The notes beneath the pieces were generated by a model. It was given only the letters and a program-made list of their open reading frames with translations. It did no database searches and was not told where the DNA came from. Below, piece after piece: positions 35,373-44,860 of a stretch of 64,000 nucleotides of DNA (positions are counted from its first letter, which is position 1; each line of letters starts with the position of its first letter). Source of the DNA: Combretum micranthum (lineage: Eukaryota > Streptophyta > Magnoliopsida > Myrtales > Combretaceae); contig JAMXBD010002249.1 in NCBI GenBank assembly GCA_024138025.1, forward strand, positions 62,001 through 126,000. Reading direction: 5' to 3'. The position numbers and the translations under genes were made by a program.

Positions 35373-35399
35373 CTCGACTTTAGTCGAGTGGCGACTCCA
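35373..35399 (+). promoter_or_regulatory. hairpin followed by primer-binding-site-like sequence in U5
   Basis: CTCGACT TT AGTCGAG (35373-35388) is followed at once by TGGCGACTCCA (35389-35399), identical to the first 11 bases of the true primer-binding site at 35516. Confidence 0.7.
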
Positions 35400-35419
35400 A
35401 AATATTTTTAAAATAAAAA

Positions 35420-35490
35420 TTTCCTTTAATTCTTAGTCGAGGATTCGTATTAAATGGGTTAGGGTTTAGTACGAATCGGATTAAAGGAAA
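35420..35490 (+). promoter_or_regulatory. long U5 terminal hairpin
   Basis: The outer stem TTTCCTTTAAT / ATTAAAGGAAA (11 bp) and inner stem GATTCGTATTAAA / TTTAGTACGAATC (13 bp, one G-U) close a TGGGTTAGGG loop, 22 bp before the LTR end. The nested element keeps the same fold with different bases. Confidence 0.7.
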
Positions 35491-35515
35491 TCGAAAAAAA
35501 TCGGGCTCGACAGCT

Positions 35516-35533
35516 TGGCGACTCCACTGGGGA
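35516..35533 (+). promoter_or_regulatory. primer-binding site of the host Gypsy element
   Basis: TGGCGACTCCACTGGGGA starts three bases after the LTR end. The nested element has the identical site. I did not assign the tRNA. Confidence 0.8.
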
Positions 35534-36106
35534 CCGTTTTTTAGAGGGCTAGCCACTTTATGCTTTTCGTATATAAATTGCTTTGTTTTAATATCTTGTA
35601 TATTTGTAGATATTTGTGCTAACCGTGTGCTTATGTGTAGATATTATCTATATAGAGTCAGTAGAGGGGATATTTACTTTTGAAAAAAAAAATGTGTGCT
35701 AGATGTGGTCAAACCCGGGCCACCTTAGATAAACTTAGGACGGGAGGCACTAGTAGGTCTCGGGTATTGTGGTTACCCACCATTCGAGACACGAATTAGC
35801 CTCCCACTCCGGTTAATGTGGCCCATGGCCCATTAATTGGGGGACCTTTAAAACCCACCCTTCTTGCATCCACTACATGAAGGAGATGATGATCAAGCTT
35901 TGTGGCTAATCAAAATGTTTTTCAAAATTGCTTTACAAAACAAAAGCTGAATTTATAGGAGTTAACTTTTCCTTGTAATCCGTTATGTAAATGTGTCTTG
36001 TAAAATCCTTGTAACCCCGTTTTTGTATTTGTATTCAGTTTAGTGTACCATGTAAATGTATATACCGTGTTGTAACACATCTCTTTGTAATAGGTAGAAT
36101 AAAGAA
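35534..36106 (+). other. 5' untranslated leader of the host Gypsy element
   Basis: About 570 bp between the primer-binding site and ORF1 without coding signs. It includes the phrase GGGACCTTTAAAACCCACC near 35841. The nested element has the matching leader at 52007-52570 on the - strand (for example CGGACCTTACTTCG at 52282). Confidence 0.6.
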
Positions 36107-37517
36107 ATGGCAGATAGTATGTGGGCCCGTCTTATCCGAGATCCATGTTCATGAGCCTACTAGTCCGATGCCCATTTTGAGCAAGTGGTTACAAACTTTC
36201 AAGCCAAACAAAGAAGATTTATTGAAGACCGTTTGGGACCTATTCTTTCTCTACCAAAGGTCCAGGTCCCCATTCATCTTTTTAGGGCCTTGGTTTACTT
36301 ATGGAATGTTGATGAGGCCGCCTTTTGCCTTGGTGAGCACACTTTGAGTCCCACTATTGAGGAATACACGAGGCTTCTTCAAGCTCCACTGACTCATGCG
36401 GGAATATATGCTCCTCAACTTAGTAAAGGGCCGATCAACTTGTTCAACTCCTTTTTAGGAATTAAGAAGACCGATGTGTCTAAAGCCCTCAAGAATTGCA
36501 ATTTGTTCTCCATTCGGCTTTCCGATTTATTCAAGTGGTTTGGATCTCCAAATAGTTACAAGGACAATAAGCCTATCTTCTGTGGAGGTATAGTAGCATG
36601 GGAGCAAAATCGCATCAACGCTTTTATAGCCGCCGTATTCGGTACTATCCTCTTCCCGAATGGGGATCTTTTCATCCACTATCGCGTAGTGGAATTAGTA
36701 GACCAATTATTAGCGGGAAAGTCTTATATCCCGGCCTTGCTCGCTGAACAAAATAGATCTCTTAACCATTTGAAAAAAAGAGGCCATGGAAAGTTCAAAT
36801 CTAGTATGGCACTATTGATAGTATGGTTTGCAAGCCACACTAGAGATTATGGGAGCAATTTAAGTCCAGCTTGCCACATTAGAGATAGTTATGATCTTAT
36901 TTTAAGCTTTAGTGAAAGAGTTCGCATTCAAGATCTTCCAAGGACCGATGAATGGGTGCACTTACTCCAAGATCTAGAAGCTCACAATTTCCTTTGGATT
37001 GCTAAATGATTCCATTCTCCTACGCAATAACCGAATGTAGGGAATATGCGGCAATTCCTTTAATTGGTTTGACCGGGTCCACGGGATATTATCCGGTCGT
37101 GTGATAAGACAATATGGAGCACTTCAAGATATAACTAGCAAGCCATCATTAAAGGAGTTTACTATGGAGTATGATGACCCGAGTGTTCCTTTGGCACAAA
37201 GAGAGAGAAGGCTAGGATGATACAAGCCAAATGGGAGACAAGAGAAATCAAGACGATCTACATGATAGACCCCATTAATACTGAGACGAAGAAATACCGA
37301 GCCACTAAAGAATACATCCTCAACCAAAGGGCAAAAGTGAACGAGTTGGAATTTCAAGCTCCCGAGATGAAGAAGAAGGATCGAGAGATGGAAAAGGAAG
37401 TTCAAGATTCTCAAGGCAAGGTTCAAGCACTTGAAGCTCAACCGGATGGCAAAAAGGACTATTGAGGAGCTGAAGGACCGTTCAGAGTGTCCTAGCAAGA
37501 TTAGGCGTTTGGTTTAG
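36107..37517 (+). pseudogene. ORF1 upstream of gag (host element)
   Basis: The ATG at 36107 gives MADSMWARLIRD, matching the nested element's ORF1 start (MMSSTDSSDSLWARLIREN). After an early frame break near 36170 a 275-codon open frame follows: RFIEDRLGPILSLPKVQVPI, then LGEHTLSPTIEEYTRLLQAP and AWEQNRINAFIAAVFGTILF. Further breaks occur after 37009. The C-terminal part (37217-37465) is charged and helical, coiled-coil like, and ends CPSKIRRLV at 37517. The TPTIEEY-type core resembles the DUF7745 family of plant transposon ORFs (recognition from memory). Ogre-type elements carry an ORF1 of unknown function here. No catalytic motif is visible. Confidence 0.75.
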
Positions 37518-37913
37518 GATGATTTTCTTTGTTTAGCTTTTCGGTTTTGTCATGTTTAGGTCATGTATTTGACTCCTTGAGTAAATTCAGCTTTAATGAA
37601 ATAAAATGGTTTTTTGCTACAAAGTTTCATCATCATCTCAATTTACATGCGCATGCGTTTTTCTTTTCCATATATATATTCTTGTCTCTACATGTTCTTG
37701 TATATTCTTTGCTACCGTTTATTTGTTTTTGTGTATATATTAACCGCTAACCGTTTGCTCATTTTGTTGAGAATCATATAATAAATATAATAATATATAC
37801 ATTTTCTTCACTAAACTATGGAAATTTTGTTTTTGAACATCAGTTTCTAAAAGATAGCTCCTAAACGGTCAGACCCGGTTCGAAGTCCGATCATCACTAG
37901 GTCTAAATCCAGA

Positions 37914-39589
37914 ATGGCTAGCAACAACGACAATAATTCTGGTAATTCCAATGCGATGTCCGAGCAAAGGCTTACTACTTTGGAACAAATGGTATTCCGA
38001 ATGGCCGACAAATGAATCTTCTCACGCAAAACCTTAAGGCCCCTCAAGATACTACCGCAGGACATTCTGGGGTAAAGAAAGGAACGATAGTCAAACTATT
38101 GAGGAACAAGTAATTAATCATGACCACTAGCCATTGTGAAACGATTCTTCTGAGTTTAAGAAGGAAATTGAGGCTCAAAACAAAGAAATGGAGAAAAGGC
38201 TTCTTTCTCAATTCAATGAGAAACTCAAATTTTTGAGAAAATGGAAGGATTTGATCAAACTGGAATCACAAGCTTTCCTACAATCGAAGCGGGAGCTTTC
38301 CCGAGAAGTTCAAGATTCCCGACTTTGAAAAGTATGATGGTACTGGTTGTCCAAAGTTGCATACTAGGCTCTATGTGAGGAAGATGAGCCGGTACACTCA
38401 ATATGAGCAATTCATGATCCAAACTTTTCAGGATAGCCTTACCGGTCCAGCTTTAGCATGGTATGCTCATTTGGATCTTGATGAGATTAATACTTGGGAC
38501 AAATTGGCTAGGGCTTTCTACAATCAATATAAGTTCAATATTGAAGTGGCCCCTTCTATGTGGGATTTAAGTAATATGAGGAAGAAGAAAGATGAGTCCT
38601 TTAAGGAATATGCTCAAAGATGGAGATCAATGGCATCTATGGTATCTACCCCTATCCCGGAGAAAGATTTGACATTCACTTTCATCAATACTTTAGAAGA
38701 ACCTTCTTTACTCATCTCATTGGACACACTACTGCTAATTTCTCTGAGATAGTATTGGCCGGGTGTAGAATTGAAAGTGCCATTATTACCGGGAGGATCC
38801 ACGTGGAGAAAAAGGCTACAAATTTCAAGTACTCCAACAATAACAAAGGGAAGGATACCACTGTAGTGTAGTCAGCTCAACCCCATACACTAAACCTACT
38901 CAATCCTACACCTACCAACAAACCCCAAACACTAATCAACCCTTCACCCGGTCACAACAACCACAATCCCAAAACCAACCATTCAATAGACCCAGAAGAC
39001 AGTTCACCAAAATTCCGTACCCCTTAGCCAAGTTCTAGCCCGGCTTAGAGCTGACAATCTGATCACCTTTGAAACACCTAGAGAAGACTACAAACCCAGA
39101 TATTATAACCCCGAGCAAAAATGCGATTATCATTTGGGGCAAATAGGTCATTCTACTGACTATTGTTGGAGGCTTCGGAACAAGATTCAAGACCTCATTG
39201 ATGCTAAATTGGTCCAACTAGATTTCGTTGAAACCCCGACCCCTAATGTCAACACCAATCCTCTCCCAAACCATGGGCCCACGATCAACATGATCACGAT
39301 TGAAGAACCCGAGCCTTTTATCGGAATGATCCAGTCCAATCCAAAGAAAATAGTTATCCAATGTCAAGGAGAGTAGAAAGAAGCCCCATATGAGGTGAAA
39401 TCGATGAGGTATCAATTCCATGTGCCCATTGCACCGAAAGAATATAAAGCCGCCCCGTTCAACTATCAAGCTGTTAATCAAGTTCCTAAGCCCATGGTCG
39501 GAAAACTTGGGAAATCTTCAGAGCCCGAAAGAGAGAAAACATTGGCAGAGGAATTCTTCCCACTAAGAAAAGATAAGAAAAAGGAGGAG
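37914..39589 (+). pseudogene. Gypsy gag (host element), interrupted by insertion at its 3' end
   Basis: The ATG at 37914 gives MASNNDNNSGNSNAMSEQRL. Frames then shift repeatedly. The capsid core is open at 38357-38752: IQTFQDSLTGPALAWYAHLD, FYNQYKFNIEVAPSMWDLS and FKEYAQRWRSMASMV, the Ty3/Gypsy gag signature. A zinc-finger-like segment follows (CDYHLGQIGHSTDYCW at about 39122-39170). The reading continues through APFNYQAVNQ to KKKEE, where the nested element cuts in after 39589. The continuation resumes at 55199 with ESDEKIALTKIMKISDY. Confidence 0.88.
39585..39589. other. target-site duplication AGGAG (left, nested element)
   Basis: AGGAG just before the nested element is repeated at 55194-55198 just after it; the host gag frame is interrupted exactly here. 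Confidence 0.92.
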
Positions 39590-39626
39590 TGTCGAGTCTG
39601 GATTTTTCCCACTATCTATCTGGTTC

Positions 39627-39699
39627 ATTTCTCCTAACCCGATTCACATTAAACCCGAACCCATTTAACATGAATCCTCGACTAGGGGTTAAAAGAAAT
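39627..39699 (-). promoter_or_regulatory. long U5 terminal hairpin (3' LTR copy, nested element)
   Basis: Same fold as 35420-35490. Its 5' LTR counterpart is at 52627-52698. Confidence 0.65.
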
Positions 39700-40796
39700 T
39701 TTAAATATTTTGAAAATGATTTAGAGTCGCCATCCGATATAAATCGGGAAAAAATAAAAAGCTAGGATCAATGGGTCGGCTGATCCTAACTTAGCTACTA
39801 GTCTGCGAAAATTTGATTTAAAAACCAAACTTTTTTAACCAGATATCATGGATTCGGGGGCTAACCTATTAAAACCAAATGGTTACCACTTTTGAAATTT
39901 TAAATTTATAATCTATCATTTATATACTCAAAAATTCAAATAAAAATATTTACAAGTCACATTTTTCTATTTTTTTTAGAATATGAATATCAACAAAACA
40001 TCTTATATTTACAAAATATTTATTCACAATATTATTAAAAAAAAAACAAAAAAAAAAACATGTTTTTTCATTTTTTAATGTCGCCCCGTAGGTGCCTACG
40101 TACTCGCTAATCGAGATCAGACAAAACGTAGTTCTTTTAAAAAGAACTTTAATGTGTTGATCAATTTTAATTTTTGAACTATTCTCACTTTAAATTCATT
40201 AAATTTTAAATTTTTATGAAAATCATTTTTTGATGATCCTATGATCTAATCAATTGATTTTTTTTTATGAATATATATTTTTCTAAGTCCAAAAATCATT
40301 TTCTTTTATCAAAAATTTTGGTTTTGGAAAATCCCATTTTGTCATTTTTATTTATTTTTATTATTATTATTATTTTTTATTATTATTATTATTATTATTT
40401 TTTTAAAATCATCACATAAATTCACAACATATTCAAAATATTTTACAATATATTAAAATTATTTTTCATGCATTAAATATGCAAATCTAAGACAATTTAT
40501 GTATAAATACATATTAAAAATATTCAAAAATACCAAAAAAAAATAAATTTATATGAAAAATAATTATTTTGATTTTCTGGATTTTTCCTGAATTTTTCTG
40601 AATTTTTTATGAATTTTTATAAATTTTTTACTATTTTCTGAAATTAATTATATAATAAAAATATAATAAAATAATGCGGATTAACCTGGGCCGTTGGATG
40701 AAGCGGACGCGATCTGGAGCGTCGGATCTGAAGACTAATCCTAGCGTCTAATTTTCGTTGACAATCTGAGGCGTTGATCATTTGATCAAATCTGGG

Positions 40797-41003
40797 ATGT
40801 CAGATTTGCTTGATTGAATATGGACCGTCTGATCTGCTTGATCAAATCTGGGCCGTCTGATCTGCTTGATTGAATCTGGACCGTCTGATCTGCTTGATTG
40901 AATCTGGGCCGTCTGATATGCTTGATCGAATCTGGGCCGTCTGATCTGCTTGATCGAATCTTGGGCCGTCTAATCTGTTTGATTGAATCGGGCCGTCTGA
41001 TCT
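40797..41003. repeat. 28-bp tandem repeat in nested LTR (3' copy, about 7 units)
   Basis: CCGTCT recurs at 40825, 40853, 40881, 40909, 40937, 40966 and 40993. The unit reads like GATCTGCTTGATCGAATCTG followed by GGCCGTCT. Confidence 0.88.
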
Positions 41004-42123
41004 GTTTAACCGTTGACCGATGACCGACCGGGTAGGATTCGGATATTCTGGTCGGATCTCGGAGCTCCGACGGGTGAAGAAGATGAAGTCGCGGCGTTTC
41101 GGGGCTGATTCCGGCCGCTGTGGTGGTTGGTGGCGGCTGGAAGCTTGTCGGCCCGACTCCTGGTGTGACGGCGGATTCCTGAAGGTGGTGGTCGCCGGCG
41201 GTTGTTCAGGAAAAAAAAAAAAAAAAAAAAAAATTCAGAGATGATTTTGAGCAATTTGATCAAATCCAAGCACACTAAAACAATCAAAACTTGTTTCTAA
41301 CACTCTTAAACCCCTCAATTTGGATCAAATCTGATCCAATCACTTCGAATTGAAAAATTCGAATCCTACATCCTAAATTCAAAATTCCGAATTGATATTG
41401 TTATGTATGTGTTTCTTCGAAATTGACTTGTGCTTTTGATCCTAGGACCCTCTATTTATAGGTTGCAAGCTCAATTTTACGTTTCGTACAGTTTCGAAAA
41501 CGAATCGATTTTTGCCTCTTTTTTTACACGAATTTAATTTGAAATTCGTGATTAATTTGTTTCCAACTGATGAAATTGATGATTAATCCTTCATATTCTT
41601 CATCAAATCATTCAATGTGGGTAGATTAATTGTCCAATTTGATCAATTCTCATTAATGGACAATTGAAGTCTCACAAATTGCATTTTTTTTCAATTTTTT
41701 TTAGTACGAATTTTGTGACTTTTGGGTTGTTTTTACACATGAATTGTGCACTAATCTTTCAAATTCCATAACTACTTTGCAATGGTATCATCAATCTTAA
41801 CAATTAATGATGTTTTATCAGTTAAAAATTGATGCAAAGTAAGGCAAAAAGTCACTTTGAGAAAGATGAAAGGCAAAAATAAGATAAAAAGGCAAAAATT
41901 TGCCTTTGCTAGGGTTTGAACCTGTGTCCTTGAGCTTGAGTGTGTGTTTGGGTCAATGTATTTAACCAACAGGCCATTTGGCCTGTGCGTTGATCACTTA
42001 GTCAACTTCATCAATACTTAATTAAGGCTTTTGGAAAAATGAGTTTAATTAAACAAAAAATAAAGATTCTGTTTAATTTAAAATTTAAGCCTTAATTAAT
42101 TGGGCAAAAATTGGTTGTCTACA

Positions 42124-42140
42124 GCTGCCCCTCTTTGTGG
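42124..42140 (-). promoter_or_regulatory. polypurine tract of the nested element
   Basis: On the - strand CCACAAAGAGGGGCAGC abuts the 3' LTR. The host element has CACAAAGAGGGACAGC in the same place. Confidence 0.85.
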
Positions 42141-42249
42141 TAAAGTTTGAATAAAACTTTTGCCACAAAGATTAAAAAGATAACCAATTTTTGCTTAGCT
42201 TCTCCTCCCAAATTTTATTTTCAACAAAGAGATTTTTATCTTGTGCTAA

Positions 42250-43020
42250 ACCACCTGTTGAGTGTTTAGACTTTGAGATTTGCTAGGTCAACTGTCGGAC
42301 CTAGACTTAAAAATGATAGACCATGTCGGGTCTAGATTTTGAGATTTGCTAGGTCAACTGTCGGACCTAGACTTAAAAAATGATAGACCATCTGTCGGGT
42401 CTAGATTTTAAGAAATGATAGGCATCTGTCGGGCCTAGATTTTGAGATTTGCTAGGTCAACTGTCGGACCTAGACTTAGAAAACTGATAGACCATCTGTC
42501 GGGTCTAGATTTTGAGAAATGATAGGCCATCTGTCAAGCCTAGATTTTGAGATTTGCTAGGTCAACTGTCGGACCTAGACTTAGAAAACTGATAGACCAT
42601 CTGTCAGGTCTAGATTTTGAGAAATGATAGGCCATCTGTCGGGCCTAGATTTTGAGATTTGCTAGGTCAACTGTCGGACCTAGACTTAGAAAACTGATAG
42701 ACCATCTATCAGGTCTAGATTTTGAGAAATGATAGGCCATCTGTCGGGCCTAGATTGATAGACCATCTGTCGGGTCTAGATTTAGAAAAATAATAGGCCA
42801 TCTGTCGGGCCTAGAAAATGATAGACCATCTGTCGGGTCTAGATTTTGAGAAATGATAGGCCATCTGTCGGGCCTAGAAAATGATAGACCATCTGTCGGG
42901 TCTAGATTTAGAAAAATGACAGGCCATCTGTCGGGCCTAGAAAATGATAGACCATCTGTCGGGTCTAGATTTTGAGAATACTGCTAGGTCATCTGTTGGA
43001 CCTATGGGCTTTAATTTGGT
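42250..43020 (-). repeat. tandem array of covarying hairpins in the 3' UTR
   Basis: About 22 units of roughly 35 bp, each a 6-7 bp inverted repeat around a conserved 8-base loop (ATCTGTCG or AACTGTCG on the + strand). Three stem types alternate: CTAGGTC/GACCTAG (42283, 42349, 42452, 42557, 42662), TAGGCC/GGCCTA (for example 42627, 42732) and TAGACC/GGTCTA (for example 42384, 42488, 42698). From 42446 to 42656 they form a 105-bp higher-order unit of three; further right the CTAGGTC type drops out and two types alternate. An outlying unit with a fourth stem (TAGACT/AGTCTA) is at 43471-43490. Confidence 0.9.
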
Positions 43021-43089
43021 CATTTGCCGGACCTATGGGCTTTAATTTGGTCATTTGCCGAACCTATGGGCTTTGGTTTGATTATTTGG

Positions 43090-43460
43090 TCTTGATCACC
43101 ATCTGTAATGGATGGATTTCTGAATTCTGTCTTGATCACCATCTTTAGTGGATGAATTTCTGAATTCTGTCTTGATCACCTTCTTGAGTGGATGGATTTC
43201 TGAATTCTGTCTTGATCACCATCTTTAGTGGATGGATTTCTGAATTCTGTCTTGATCACCATCTTTAGTGGATGGATTTCTGAATTTTGTCTTGATTACC
43301 CTCTTAAATGAATGGGTTTCTGAATTCTGTCTCCATCTTGAAAGGATGGATTTTGAATTTGGTCACCATCTCAAAAAGGACGGATTTTGAATTTGGTCAC
43401 CATCACGAAAGGATGGATTTTGAATTTGGTTACCATCACGAAAGGATGGATTTTGAATTT
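43090..43460 (-). repeat. second tandem array (about 40 bp, then about 33 bp units)
   Basis: The phrase CTTGATCACCATCTTTAGTG, then GATGGATTTCTGAATTCTGT, repeats about six times with a 40-bp period to about 43330. A shorter form (CACCATCACGAAAGGATGGA, then TTTTGAATTTGGT) repeats to about 43460. Many units can pair CCATC with GATGG. Confidence 0.85.
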
Positions 43461-43728
43461 TTGTCAGTATTAGACTATCTGTCGAGTCTAGACTGAGGGA
43501 TATTTGTGATTTTTCAGTTCACTGGTTTTTTTTTTTTTTTTTTATGACAAGCATGCTTCAATTTTCTATCAAAATTGGTTATCCTTGCAGTAATATTTTC
43601 TTTTACAATAAGAACAATCAAAAGACCAAACTGTATAAACGCATTCATTCAGCATTATAAGATGCTCAAACTTGATAATTCAAATGGTGTTTGGTTGTAA
43701 ATTTATTTGGAAGAATTTTGTGGGTTAA

Positions 43729-43842
43729 GCTTTGATTTGACTTTAAAGAATTTCAAGCTTTGATTTGACTTCAGAGAATTTCAGGCTTTGATTTGACTTC
43801 AGAGAATTTCAGGGTTTGATCCGACTTCAGAGAATTTCAGGG
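43729..43842 (-). repeat. 28-bp tandem repeat, four units
   Basis: CTTTGATTTGACTTCAGAGA followed by ATTTCAGG recurs at about 43730, 43758, 43786 and 43814. An 18-T run lies nearby at 43526-43543. Confidence 0.8.
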
Positions 43843-43910
43843 ATATCAGCTTTGTTTATAATTAATCAAAATAAAACCAATTGATCACTTGAAATGATAA
43901 ATTTTATTAA

Positions 43911-44860
43911 TCAAGGATAATACAACTTTACAACATCTGAGTTCACAGGATCCTTTAAATCGGGTCCATCCATTTGGGAAAGGATTAATGCTCCTCCCGA
44001 TAAGACCTTCTTCACTATATATGGTCCTTCATAATTTGGTGTGAACTTTCCTCTGGAATCTTGCACATTTGGCAGTACTTTTCTCAGAACCAAATCACCT
44101 TCTTGGAAATTTCTTGGCTTGACTTTCTTATTAAACGATCTAGCCATTCTTTGTTGATATAATTGCCCATAACACATGGCAGTCAATCTTTTTTCATCTA
44201 AAAGATTCAACTGTTCAATCCTTTGTCTAACCCATTCAGCTTCTTCGAGCTCTGTTTCAGCCAGTACTCGGAGTGAAGGAATCTCAACTTCTACTGGTAA
44301 AACGGCTTCAGTCCCATATACCAGGGAATAGGGCGTTGCCCCAGTTGACACTCTTACAGAGGTTCGATATGCCATTAATGCTAATGGGAGCATTTCATGC
44401 CAATCCTTGTATGCATTGTCATCTTCTCAATGATTCTCTTGATGTTTTTGTTGGCGGCTTCTACTGCTCCATTCATCTGTGGGCGATATGGAGTGGAATT
44501 CCGGTGTTTAATCTTGAATTGCTGACATAAATCAGTCATTGCATTGTTGTTCAGATTTGTACCATTATCGGTAATGATACTTTCTGGAGTTCCATATCGA
44601 GCAATGATATCTCTTTTGATGAATCGCACCACAACGGCTTTTGTCACACTGGCATATGAAGCAGCTTCAACCCACTTGGTGAAGTAATCGATTGCAACTA
44701 GTTGAATCGATGACCATTTGAAGCTTTTGGCGAAATTGGCCCAATTACATCTATTCCCCACATTGAGAACGGCCACGGTGTCGACATTGACTGTAATTCC
44801 TTCGGAGGAGCATTTATCTTGTTTGCATAAATTTGACATAAATGACAAGATCTCACATGT
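43911..44860 (-). pseudogene. Gypsy integrase core and C-terminus (nested element)
   Basis: Reading on the - strand after a frame break near 44700: AIDYFTKWVEAASYASVTKA, IARYGTPESIITDNGTNLNN and YRPQMNGAVEAANKNIKRII supply the second Asp and the Glu of the DDE triad; the first Asp (MWGIDVIGPIS) is in the preceding frame. A further break near 44395 leads to LMAYRTSVRVSTGATPYSLV and the C-terminal RGKFTPNYEGPYIVKKVLSG, ending in LYYP at 43911. Integrase joins the cDNA to host DNA. Two frameshifts prevent a full protein. Confidence 0.9.

Larger units (their letters stand above)
32569..35512 (+). repeat. 5' LTR of the host Gypsy element (2.94 kb)
   Basis: TGTAGACACC to GGGCTCGACA. It contains the TATA box near 33181, a (TAA)n run at 33561-33596, a TA run near 33761-33779, and, in its last ~600 bp, blocks shared with the LTR of the nested element. 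ORFs inside it (33328-33561, 34595-34855) recur in the 3' LTR only because the LTRs are copies. Confidence 0.92.
39590..42123 (-). repeat. 3' LTR of the nested Gypsy element (2534 bp)
   Basis: In element sense it runs from TGTAGACAACC (plus 42123) to GACTCGACA (plus 39590). It contains a 28-bp tandem repeat (40797-41003), an A/T-rich U5 part and the conserved hairpins. ORFs inside it at 41006-41287 are LTR sequence. Confidence 0.93.

Noticed and set aside
41006..41287. Arg/Pro-rich ORFs at 41006-41287 and 53971-54345
   Set aside because: GC-rich leader part of the nested LTR; frames differ between the two LTR copies, so there is no selected protein.
42250..43020. CRISPR-like array of palindromic repeats
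   Set aside because: Repeats are contiguous with no unique spacers, the repeat sequence itself alternates among stem types, and the context is a plant retrotransposon 3' UTR.
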